DNA from: Bacteroidales bacterium
Lineage (GTDB): Bacteria > Bacteroidota > Bacteroidia > Bacteroidales > UBA1715
Length of the DNA stretch: 64,000 nucleotides
Assembly: GCA_024402335.1 (NCBI GenBank)
Contig: JAKSTZ010000002.1
Span: 1 to 64,000 of the forward strand
Direction of reading: 5' to 3'
The notes below the pieces were generated by a model that was not told the origin of the DNA, did no database searches, and saw only the letters and a program-made list of their open reading frames with translations. The position numbers and the translations under genes were made by a program. Shown here piece after piece: positions 7,527 through 15,662 of the stretch. Position 1 is the stretch's first letter; each line of letters opens with the position of its first letter.

Positions 7527-9685
7527 TATTCTTTTGTTTCGTTTTCTTGATCGTCTTCGGTAATTAATACAAAGTCTAATTGACGTTTAACAAGGTCGGC
7601 ACGGGCAATTTTTACAGTTACTTTATCGCCCAAAGTATATTCTTTGTTTGTATATTTTCCTCGTAAACAGTAATTTCTTTCGTCAAATACATACATGTCA
7701 TCTGCAAGATCGCGGATAGAAACCATACCTTCGCATAGATTGCCGTCAAGTTCGACGTAGAATCCCCATTCGGTTATGCTTGAAACGGTTCCTTCAAAAA
7801 TTTCGCCGACATGATCTTTCATCCATTCAACTTGTTTGTATTTGATAGAAGCTCGTTCTGCATTAGCCGCAAGTTGCTCGCGCGCCGATGCATGTTTACA
7901 GTAATCTTCATATTCTTCTTCTGAAACGCTTCCTTTTTTATTCAAATAACGGTCAAGTAGGCGGTGAACCATCATATCTGGATAACGTCGGATTGGAGAT
8001 GTGAAGTGGCAATAATAATCGAAAGCAAGTCCATAGTGGCCAATGTTTTCGGTAGTGTAAATTGCTTTTGCCATTGAACGTACAGCCAAGCCTGCAAAGA
8101 TTTCACATTTAGCAGAGCCTTTTATGTCTGTCAACAATTGGTTGATTGATTTTGATGTTTTTGCGCCGCCTGATAATGAAATCTTGTATCCAAATTTCTT
8201 AATGAAATTAGAGAAATCTTTCAACTTCATGTCGTCAGGATTGTCGTGTACACGATATACAAATGTTGGAGCTGAACTTTGCTTACCAACAAATTCGGCA
8301 ACTTTCTTGTTTGCCAAAAGCATAAATTCCTCAATCAATTTGTTTGCATCTTTGGATTCCTTGAAATATACGCCGGTAGGGTGTCCGTTTTTGTCCAAAT
8401 GGAATTTTACTTCTCTACGGTCAAACGAAATGGCACCTTTTTCGTAACGGTCTGCTCGCATTTTCTTTGCAAGGGCATCCATTGTTGTGATTTCTTTTAC
8501 AAGATCGCCTTCGCCTGTTTCTATAACTTGTTGAGCTTCTTCGTATGCAAATCGTCTGTTGGAACGGATGACGGTGCGTCCAAACCATTGTTTTAGCACT
8601 TTTGCATCTTTGTCCATTGTGAAAACAGCTGAGAATGTCAATTTGTCTTCATCTGGACGAAGAGAACATACATTATTAGAAAGTTTCTCTGGAAGCATAG
8701 GAACAACACGGTCAACTAAATAAACAGAAGTTCCACGTTTTTGAGCCTCTGCTTCAAGTTTTGTGTTTGGTCTTACATAATATGTAACATCGGCGATGTG
8801 CACACCAATTTGGTATGTGTTGTCATCTAAAAATTCTATAGACAATGCATCGTCAAAATCCTTTGCGTCGGCTGGGTCTATAGTGAATGTAGTTACATCG
8901 CGCATGTCTCGACGACTTCTGATTTCAGAATTAGGAATGATGTCAGGTAGGGAATTGGCTTCGTCTTCCAATTCTTTCGTGAAATGGTATGGCAAGTCAA
9001 ATTCTTCAAGTATGGCGTGCATTTCTGTCTCGTTGTCGCCAACATCGCCTAAAACTTTTACGATTTTCCCGATTGGATTTTTTGCTTTTTTAGGCCAATC
9101 GGTAATGGAAACAACTACTTTTTGACCATTTTTGGCATCCATTGCGTCTTCGTTCGATACAAATATATCGTATGGAATATAACGTTTGTCAACTATTACA
9201 AATGCATATTTTGAATTACGTTCTACAATGCCGACAAAGTCTCGTTTGCCAAACTCTAAAATTTCAACAACTTCTCCTTCTAAACGGGAGCGGCGTCCGT
9301 GGTTTGCAAATAGCGAAACTTTTACTAAATCGTTATTCAAGGCATGGTTTAAGTTAGGCGATGCAATGAACACATCTTCTTCAAGTTGGTCGCTTACAAC
9401 GTATGCGGTTCCGTATGGGGTTAAGTCAACGCGGCCGATGATACTTCCCAAACTTGATTTCATTCTATACTTACCATTTTGGCATTCTTCAATTTCGCCT
9501 TTGGAACACAAAAATGCAAGTTTCTTATCTACTAATTCTATGCCTTTTTTATTGTTTATACCGAGCTTTACGGCTATTTGTTTTGAGTTGATAGGTTTCT
9601 TTGGTGATTTGCGAAGAATACCTAAAATTTCGTATGAAATTTCAGTGTCAACTGCTTTTGTGAATCGTTCATTTTTTTTCGCCAT
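7526..9685 (-). CDS. rnr: Ribonuclease R
   Basis: A 719-residue 3'-to-5' exoribonuclease that degrades structured RNA and, with SmpB and tmRNA, the faulty mRNA on stalled ribosomes. It shows an N-terminal winged helix (about 15-75), two cold-shock/OB domains, the RNB catalytic domain with IDPADAKDFDD at 269-279 supplying the metal-binding aspartates, and a C-terminal S1 domain followed by a short acidic tail. An upstream in-frame extension to 9712 exists, but MAKKNERF at 9685 matches the family start. It is coupled to cysE by a one-base overlap. Both smpB and the tmRNA gene are in this window. Confidence 0.95.
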   Translation of the reverse strand: MAKKNERFTKAVDTEISYEILGILRKSPKKPINSKQIAVKLGINNKKGIELVDKKLAFLCSKGEIEECQNGKYRMKSSLGSIIGRVDLTPYGTAYVVSDQLEEDVFIASPNLNHALNNDLVKVSLFANHGRRSRLEGEVVEILEFGKRDFVGIVERNSKYAFVIVDKRYIPYDIFVSNEDAMDAKNGQKVVVSITDWPKKAKNPIGKIVKVLGDVGDNETEMHAILEEFDLPYHFTKELEDEANSLPDIIPNSEIRSRRDMRDVTTFTIDPADAKDFDDALSIEFLDDNTYQIGVHIADVTYYVRPNTKLEAEAQKRGTSVYLVDRVVPMLPEKLSNNVCSLRPDEDKLTFSAVFTMDKDAKVLKQWFGRTVIRSNRRFAYEEAQQVIETGEGDLVKEITTMDALAKKMRADRYEKGAISFDRREVKFHLDKNGHPTGVYFKESKDANKLIEEFMLLANKKVAEFVGKQSSAPTFVYRVHDNPDDMKLKDFSNFIKKFGYKISLSGGAKTSKSINQLLTDIKGSAKCEIFAGLAVRSMAKAIYTTENIGHYGLAFDYYCHFTSPIRRYPDMMVHRLLDRYLNKKGSVSEEEYEDYCKHASAREQLAANAERASIKYKQVEWMKDHVGEIFEGTVSSITEWGFYVELDGNLCEGMVSIRDLADDMYVFDERNYCLRGKYTNKEYTLGDKVTVKIARADLVKRQLDFVLITEDDQENETKE

Positions 9686-9794
9686 AATTCTAAAGTATTT
9701 TTGTTTGTACAATTATACGAAATTTATGGCATTTGTCATGTTAAAACGGTGTTAATTTTTCGTTGCATTTGTGTTTGCATCGTAGTTATTCATG

Positions 9795-10889
9795 CTATTC
9801 TAACAAATCGTAATGCTGGTTTCGTAATTTTGGTATAAATCCGGCTTCTCGTATGGCTTCAGGAAGCTCGTTCTTTTTTACAGAATAGGTTGCGCCAGCT
9901 TGCGAAACAACGTTTTCTTCTATCATGATTGAACCTAAATCGTCGGCTCCACCGTATAAGCAGATTTGTGCGGTTGGAAGTCCTACAGTTAGCCATGATG
10001 CTTGTATGTGAGGAATGTTAGGCAGCATAATTCTGCTGATAGCTATCATTCTAATGTATTCGTTCTTATTAATGTTGAATACTTGTCCGCTTATCTTTTC
10101 TAATTCTGTTCCTTTACTACAAAATGGCCATGGAATAAATGCTGTGAAACCGTCGGAATCGGCAGGCTTTTCGGATTGAACTTGTCGAATTCTTACGAGA
10201 TGTTCCATACGTTCTTCTATGGTTTCAATATGCCCGTACATCATTGTTGCCGATGTCGTTAGTTTCATTTTGTGGGCTTCTTTCATTATGTCTAACCATG
10301 TTTGGCTGTCGCATTTACCTGGAGAAAGGTATTTACGAACTCTATCGCTGAGAATTTCTGCTCCGGCTCCGGGTAGGCTGTCCAAACCTGCGGTATGTAA
10401 TTGCTCTAGTACCTCGCGAGGTGATAGACGTTCTTTTTTTGCAATGTATGCAATTTCTGGTGGGCCTAAAGCATGCAATTTAATGTTGGGATGGCGTTGT
10501 TTCAACTCGGAGAAAAGTTGTTTGTAGAAATCTAACCCTAATTTCGGGTGCATACCGCCTTGTATAAGCAATTGGTCGCCGCCGAAGAGTTCTAATTCTT
10601 CTATTTTTTTATCGTATTCGCTTTGTGTTGTGATGTATATTCCGTCTTGATTTATCTTCTTATGGAAGTTGCAGAACTTACATCCGGAAATGCATGCGTT
10701 GGTAATGTTTACATTACGGTCTATAATCCATGAAACCACGTTTGTAGGACGGAAATGTTTTCGAATTCTGTCTGCTACAAATTGTAGTTCTGGCAAACTT
10801 GCATTTCTAAAAAGATATGCTCCTTCCTCGATTGTCAATTCTTGTAAATCGAGTGCCTTGTCTAAAAGATAGTGAATGTTTAAACTCAT
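9795..10889 (-). CDS. mqnC: Cyclic dehypoxanthinyl futalosine synthase (radical SAM)
   Basis: A 364-residue radical SAM enzyme that cyclises dehypoxanthine futalosine in the futalosine pathway to menaquinone. The CxxxCxxC iron-sulfur motif is at residues 66-73 (CISGCKFC). Family motifs follow: GGDQLLIQGGMHP, HALGPPEI, LPGAGAEIL and FIPWPF. MqnC and MqnE are related; the ALGPPEI and LPGAGAEIL stretches and the length fit MqnC. The other mqn genes are not adjacent, which is common. The gene is expressed from its own divergent promoter shared with the ABC exporter. A UbiD-type decarboxylase at 51807-53630 may act later in the same pathway. Confidence 0.9.
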   Translation of the reverse strand: MSLNIHYLLDKALDLQELTIEEGAYLFRNASLPELQFVADRIRKHFRPTNVVSWIIDRNVNITNACISGCKFCNFHKKINQDGIYITTQSEYDKKIEELELFGGDQLLIQGGMHPKLGLDFYKQLFSELKQRHPNIKLHALGPPEIAYIAKKERLSPREVLEQLHTAGLDSLPGAGAEILSDRVRKYLSPGKCDSQTWLDIMKEAHKMKLTTSATMMYGHIETIEERMEHLVRIRQVQSEKPADSDGFTAFIPWPFCSKGTELEKISGQVFNINKNEYIRMIAISRIMLPNIPHIQASWLTVGLPTAQICLYGGADDLGSIMIEENVVSQAGATYSVKKNELPEAIREAGFIPKLRNQHYDLLE

Positions 10890-10905
10890 TTCATTCTGTT
10901 TAAAA

Positions 10906-10935
10906 CAAAAGTATTGAATTTCTAATAAATGACAA
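10906..10935 (-). promoter_or_regulatory. Promoter of mqnC
   Basis: On the minus strand a -7 TACTTTTG (10906-10913) is preceded by TTG (10933-10935) at a 19-bp spacing, a full Bacteroides-type promoter. A plus-strand -7 TATTTTTG at 10945-10952 serves the divergent exporter gene. Confidence 0.65.
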
Positions 10936-10975
10936 TGATTTTGTTATTTTTGAAAACATTCAGATGTGAAATGTG

Positions 10976-12769
10976 ATGACGCTTAAACAATTGTTTGCAA
11001 ACATATTACCATTTGTGAAACCATATAAATGGTTGGTGCTTTTGACGTTAACCATGACGTTTATAGGTTCGTTAGCTGCACAGGTTAATGCTGTCGTGCT
11101 TGATAAAACTGTTGATAAAGTAAATGAATTGCTTCATCTTGAGTCATTTGAGTGGTCTGAGGCGGTTAGGGTTTTAATTATAATTTCGGTAATTTTATTA
11201 GGAAAGGAATTGCTTGTTCTTCTTATAAATTTTGTTCAAAAATATTATGGTGAACGAATTAAAGTGCTTATTTCTCAAGATTTAGCTGCAGCTGTTATAG
11301 ATAAAGTGTTGTCTTTCAAGGTCGCTTTTTTTACCTGCGACGAAAATAAGCCTGGTAAAGTTCAGACACGCATAGATAGAGGTGTGGATTTTATTACAAT
11401 GACGGTACGCAATTTCTTTATCGACATTTTGCCGTTGGGAACAAGTGCTGTTTTTGCTCTTGTGCTGATGTTTGTTGCAAATTTTTATGTCGGTCTGACG
11501 GCTTTGTTGATAGTTCCTATTTATTTTTATATCACATATTTACAAGCAGGAAAACTGAAGAATTGGCGTACGAATATGCGTAATTATCGTGAGGCAAAGA
11601 GTAACGGGATTATGAATATTTTGCAGAATATTCAGGTGATAAAATCCTTTAATCGTGAGGAAATAGAGTATAAAAAACAAACGGGAATTATAAAGGAACT
11701 TACCGATAATCAGTTAAATACAAGAAAATATAGTTTTTTGTATGATGGCTTGAAAACATTTGTGGAACAAATTGGAACGGTATTGATTATTATTCTGACT
11801 TCATATCTTGTTCTTATTGATTATCCAGGAATGACTATCGGAAAGATTATGTATCACGTTATGCTTTTTGCGAACGTTACGGCGCCGATTCGACAATTGC
11901 ATCGTATCTACGATGATGTGAATGAAGCACTTGTCTATGCCGAGGGATATTTCGATATTTTGCATTCAAACGATAGTAGTGAACAGAGTGGTGATTATCG
12001 TCCGGAAAAAGTTCTTGGAGAGATAGAAGTTGAACATGTTGACTTTACATATCCAAATGGTTGCAAAGCACTTACGGATATAAATATGAAAATTCCTCAT
12101 GGCAAAATCACTGCGTTTGTCGGACTTTCGGGGGCGGGTAAAAGTACGGTTGTGAATTTATTGGATAAATTCTATGAACCGGATTGTGGTGTTATTAAAG
12201 TTGACGGTGTTGATATCCGGAAATGGAATACGCAGTATTTGCGTGAAAATATCGGTTTAGTGCTTCAGAAAAATCATATTTTCGATGGTTCTATAGAGGA
12301 AAATATTCGGTATGGTCGTCCTGATGCTACATTTGACGAAGTTTGTCTTGCGGCAAAAAAGGCGTATATTTATGATGTAGTGGAGAAGTTGCCGCAAGGA
12401 TTTAATACTAATGCGAGCGAATTGTCTGGCGGACAACAACAACGTATTGCCATAGCGAGAATGTTCCTGAAAAATCCGCCGATAATATTCCTTGACGAAC
12501 CAACTGCAAGTTTGGACGCAATCGCAACGGAACAAATTAAAAATGCGATAGATGCGATAAAACAAAATCGTACGGTTGTTATAATATCTCATTCTATTTC
12601 GCAAATTATTGATTCTGAAATGATTTATGCTTTGCGTGATGGTCGTGTGGAACAATCCGGTTCTCCAGACGAAATCTATCGACAAGGAGGAATTTATAAG
12701 GAAATATTTGATGCTTCGGCACGAAGTCTTAATATTGAAAAAATAATGAAAACAACTGAAAAAAATTAA
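10976..12769 (+). CDS. ABC exporter, fused permease-ATPase (MsbA-like)
   Basis: A 597-residue half-transporter that works as a homodimer in the inner membrane and exports a lipid, drug or peptide. Six membrane helices fill about residues 20-320. The ATPase domain has Walker A GLSGAGKST (383-391), signature LSGGQ (483-487), Walker B IIFLDEP (503-509) and a switch histidine (ISHS). Translation from a GTG at 10973 is possible, but the ATG at 10976 is the better start. The leucyl aminopeptidase starts 4 bases downstream, so the two form an operon. The substrate is unknown; MsbA-like lipid A flipping is only one option. Confidence 0.88.
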   Translation: MTLKQLFANILPFVKPYKWLVLLTLTMTFIGSLAAQVNAVVLDKTVDKVNELLHLESFEWSEAVRVLIIISVILLGKELLVLLINFVQKYYGERIKVLISQDLAAAVIDKVLSFKVAFFTCDENKPGKVQTRIDRGVDFITMTVRNFFIDILPLGTSAVFALVLMFVANFYVGLTALLIVPIYFYITYLQAGKLKNWRTNMRNYREAKSNGIMNILQNIQVIKSFNREEIEYKKQTGIIKELTDNQLNTRKYSFLYDGLKTFVEQIGTVLIIILTSYLVLIDYPGMTIGKIMYHVMLFANVTAPIRQLHRIYDDVNEALVYAEGYFDILHSNDSSEQSGDYRPEKVLGEIEVEHVDFTYPNGCKALTDINMKIPHGKITAFVGLSGAGKSTVVNLLDKFYEPDCGVIKVDGVDIRKWNTQYLRENIGLVLQKNHIFDGSIEENIRYGRPDATFDEVCLAAKKAYIYDVVEKLPQGFNTNASELSGGQQQRIAIARMFLKNPPIIFLDEPTASLDAIATEQIKNAIDAIKQNRTVVIISHSISQIIDSEMIYALRDGRVEQSGSPDEIYRQGGIYKEIFDASARSLNIEKIMKTTEKN

Positions 12770-12773
12770 ATGT

Positions 12774-14216
12774 ATGGAAATAATAGCAAATTCTACCGCT
12801 TCGGTTGAAAATTACAAAACAAGAATTTATTTGCTTGCTTCAATGGCAGATACAAAAAACTGTAATCTTACAGAGTTTGAATCGCAAATGCTTGATGCAA
12901 AATCGCAAAATTTTAAATCCGATTACTTTTGGGTTGAAAGTGTTGATCATGTAAGTTATTTTGTAATCCTTAATAATGAAAATAAGCCACAACTTAGTAT
13001 AGATGAATATGGCGAATCGGTTCGTAAAATGGGATGCGATGTGTTTAATGCTTCTAAAAGTGGTAATACGAAAGAAGTATTGATAGTCAATACAATAGGA
13101 GAGTCTGATTTAGTTAGAATATTTATGCAAGGATTTTGCACAAGTCAATATTCGTTTGGAAAATATTCTGAGAAATTACAGGGGAAGGCTTTTGAAAAAG
13201 TAGTTGCTTGCAATGTGGATTCTCAAATGATAGATGAATTAAATACGATTTTGCAAGGCGTATTTCTTACCAAGAATTTAATTAACGAACCAAATAATGT
13301 TTGTACTGCCGAATATTTTGCTCAACAAGCAGTGGAAGCATTAAAGGGTACCGATGCTGTTGTGTATGTTCATGACAAACAATGGATAGAAGAACAAAAA
13401 ATGGGTGGTTTGTTAGGTGTGAACAAGGGTAGTGTGTTGCCTCCATATTTTGTACATATTGTTTGGAATCCAAACCACGACGATTCACAACCGGTTGTTT
13501 TGGTTGGTAAAGGTATTGTGTTCGATGCTGGTGGCTTGAGTTTGAAGCCAAACCAATATATGGAAACGATGAAATCGGATATGAGTGGTGCGGCAACGGT
13601 TTTGGGTGTGATGAAAATTGTAGCAGAATCAAAACTTCCTATGCATATAGAAGCTTTAATTCCATTGACAGACAATCGTCCAGGAGAAAATGCTATGGCG
13701 TTAGGCGATATTTTAACTATGTATAATGGTAAAACGGTTGAGATTTTAAATGCCGATGCAGAAGGTCGTTTGATACTTGCCGATGCATTGAGTTACGGAA
13801 CTACATTGAATCCAAAATTGTTAATAGATGTCGCTACACTTACAGGTGCTGCAAATATGGCCGTTGCAGAACATGCAGCAGTATATTTCAGCAATGTGGA
13901 TGACGAAGAAGTGAACAATAACCTTGAATACGTTGGTCAAGCAGAATGGGAGCCGGTAGTTCGTTTCCCGTTATGGAAAATGTACGATGAATTGATTAAA
14001 TCGAATATGGCGGATATGAAGAATACAGGTGGACAGTATGGCGGAGCGATTTCTGCGGCGAAATTCTTGGAATGTTTTGTTGCAGATAAGCCATGGATAC
14101 ATTTAGATATAGCCGGTTCTGCATATTTCAAGACAAAATGGTCGTATAAAGGTGTAGGAGCAACAGGTTTTGGCGTTCGTTTGTTGTTTAATTTCTTAAA
14201 AGAACTACATTTGTAA
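12774..14216 (+). CDS. pepA: Leucyl aminopeptidase, M17 family
   Basis: A 480-residue cytosolic two-metal aminopeptidase that removes N-terminal residues from peptides and normally forms a hexamer. The signature NADAEGRL is at 326-333. The metal ligands and catalytic residues line up with E. coli PepA at a constant offset: K246, D251, D269, D328, E330 plus catalytic K258 and R332. The N-terminal domain is divergent, as usual. It is co-oriented with the ABC exporter with a 4-base gap. A 10-bp hairpin at 14230-14254 follows the gene. Confidence 0.93.
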   Translation: MEIIANSTASVENYKTRIYLLASMADTKNCNLTEFESQMLDAKSQNFKSDYFWVESVDHVSYFVILNNENKPQLSIDEYGESVRKMGCDVFNASKSGNTKEVLIVNTIGESDLVRIFMQGFCTSQYSFGKYSEKLQGKAFEKVVACNVDSQMIDELNTILQGVFLTKNLINEPNNVCTAEYFAQQAVEALKGTDAVVYVHDKQWIEEQKMGGLLGVNKGSVLPPYFVHIVWNPNHDDSQPVVLVGKGIVFDAGGLSLKPNQYMETMKSDMSGAATVLGVMKIVAESKLPMHIEALIPLTDNRPGENAMALGDILTMYNGKTVEILNADAEGRLILADALSYGTTLNPKLLIDVATLTGAANMAVAEHAAVYFSNVDDEEVNNNLEYVGQAEWEPVVRFPLWKMYDELIKSNMADMKNTGGQYGGAISAAKFLECFVADKPWIHLDIAGSAYFKTKWSYKGVGATGFGVRLLFNFLKELHL

Positions 14217-14229
14217 AAATATTTACCAC

Positions 14230-14254
14230 TAGAGATGCATTCTGTGTATCTCTA
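14230..14254 (+). repeat. Ten-base-pair hairpin between pepA and tRNA-Pro
   Basis: Arms TAGAGATGCA and TGTATCTCTA pair with one G-T wobble around a 5-base loop. There is no T-run, so it is not a standard terminator. It could be a transcript end or a processing signal ahead of the tRNA. Confidence 0.45.
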
Positions 14255-14260
14255 CATTCT

Positions 14261-14333
14261 CGGGGTTTAGCGCAGTTGGTAGCGCGCTGCGTTCGGGACG
14301 CAGAGGTCGCCTGTTCGAGTCAGGTAACCCCGA
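14261..14333 (+). tRNA. tRNA-Pro (anticodon CGG)
   Basis: A complete cloverleaf: acceptor arms CGGGGTT/AACCCCG, D stem GCGC/GCGC, anticodon stem CTGCG/CGCAG with loop TTCGGGA (anticodon CGG, 14294-14296), variable loop AGGTC, and T arm GCCTG/CAGGT with loop TTCGAGT. The discriminator is A14333. The CCA tail is not encoded. No integrase or repeated 3' end lies nearby, so it shows no sign of being an insertion site. Confidence 0.96.
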
Positions 14334-14334
14334 C

Positions 14335-14366
14335 AAAAAAGCCTTACAAAATGTAAGGCTTTTTTT
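14335..14366. terminator. Bidirectional terminator after tRNA-Pro
   Basis: Stem GCCTTACA/TGTAAGGC with a 3-base loop, flanked by six A and seven T. It ends the tRNA transcript and the convergent helicase gene, whose stop codon overlaps the T-run. Confidence 0.9.
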
Positions 14367-15624
14367 ATTTCTTCTTCGCTTTAATCTTTTTTGCTTTCTT
14401 TCTGTTGAATTCGTCTATTGCTTCAACTTCTGCTAAAATTGATTTAAGATCTTCTTGTGTATGGTCTGTAGTCATTTTAATGGTTTCCTTGTATGTGCCT
14501 TTGTCTATGGTTAATTCATTGATTGGCTTGGTAAGGTATGTCTCAATTTCTTGTAACAATGGCTTTTCTTCTTCGCTGCAGAAGGAGATGGATTTTCCGA
14601 ATTTGTCGCCACGTCCGGTTCTACCTACACGGTGTACATAGTTTTCGGCTTGTTCGGGTAGGTCGTAGTTTACAACCAACTCTATGTTCGGAATGTCCAC
14701 ACCACGGGCCGAAACATCTGTGGCAATAAGAACTTTGAGTTCGCCGCTGCGGAAGTCTGCCATTACCTTGTTTCTGTCTTGTTGCGTCTTTCCGCCATGT
14801 ATAGTTTCGCAATGTAAATCTGCACGTTCCATAGCTTTCTTTACACGTTCGGCTCTTACTTTTGTGCGTACGAAAACTAACACTTTGTCTTCTGGATTCT
14901 CTTTAAGCAATCGTTCAAGAAAGAATCGCTTGTCGTCCATTTGTATGTATGAAACATAATGGTCAACGTGTTTCGAAACAGGATCTTTCGGCGAAATCTC
15001 GATTTTTACTGGTTTTGAAACAAGCGAATAGGCTAATTCTTTTATCTCTGGACTAATCGTCGCAGAAAAGAATAATGTTTGTCTGTATTTTGGTAAGTGT
15101 TTGATTAACTGTCTTATATCATTTATAAAGCCAAGGTCGAGCATCTGGTCGGCTTCGTCTAAAATAAGAATCTTAATGTTTTTTAGGTTTACGTGGCCTT
15201 GGCTAACCAAATCAAACAAGCGGCCAGGAGTACAAACTAACACATCTACGCCGTGTTTTAGTCGTGCTATTTGTGGGTCTTGTTCAACACCTCCAAATAA
15301 TCCTAATACGGTTAAATCTAAATATTTTCCTATGGAACGGAATACTTCTGCGACTTGAATTACCAATTCGCGTGTTGGTTCCATAACAATGGTGTGTATG
15401 TTTTCTAAATTTTTTCTTTGTGCATGGTCTCGTGTTATGTGTTCCAATGCAGGAATGACAAACGCTGCGGTTTTTCCCGTACCAGTCTGCGCAATGGCTA
15501 AAACGTCGTCGTTCTTTAGTATAGGCGTGATTGCTTTGAATTGTATGTCGGTAGGCCTGCGGAAATTCATTTCTGCAAGACTTTGTTTGATTTTCTGGCT
15601 AATATGGTAATCTTCGAATTTCAT
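14365..15624 (-). CDS. DEAD-box RNA helicase (RhlE-like)
   Basis: A 419-residue ATP-dependent RNA helicase with the two RecA-like domains complete: the Q motif (RPTDIQ), AQTGTGKT (45-52), PTREL, TPGR, DEAD (156-159), SAT (187-189), ARGVD and HRVGRTGR. The short lysine-rich C-terminal tail (AKKIKAKKK) probably binds RNA. Proteins like this remodel ribosomal RNA or mRNA, often in the cold. The sequence suits the RhlE subgroup; the exact role is not determined. A -7-like TACATTTG lies at 15641-15648 on the minus strand. Confidence 0.93.
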   Translation of the reverse strand: MKFEDYHISQKIKQSLAEMNFRRPTDIQFKAITPILKNDDVLAIAQTGTGKTAAFVIPALEHITRDHAQRKNLENIHTIVMEPTRELVIQVAEVFRSIGKYLDLTVLGLFGGVEQDPQIARLKHGVDVLVCTPGRLFDLVSQGHVNLKNIKILILDEADQMLDLGFINDIRQLIKHLPKYRQTLFFSATISPEIKELAYSLVSKPVKIEISPKDPVSKHVDHYVSYIQMDDKRFFLERLLKENPEDKVLVFVRTKVRAERVKKAMERADLHCETIHGGKTQQDRNKVMADFRSGELKVLIATDVSARGVDIPNIELVVNYDLPEQAENYVHRVGRTGRGDKFGKSISFCSEEEKPLLQEIETYLTKPINELTIDKGTYKETIKMTTDHTQEDLKSILAEVEAIDEFNRKKAKKIKAKKK

Positions 15625-15662
15625 AACACTAAATTTTATGCAAATGTACGATTTTTCTCGTT

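Noticed and set aside
12257..12685. 142-codon open frame antisense to the ABC exporter
   Set aside because: Fully inside the ATPase domain on the other strand; composition is that of a shadow.
14261..14333. tRNA-Pro as an attachment site for a mobile element
   Set aside because: No integrase, no repeated tRNA 3' end and no foreign-looking DNA follow it.
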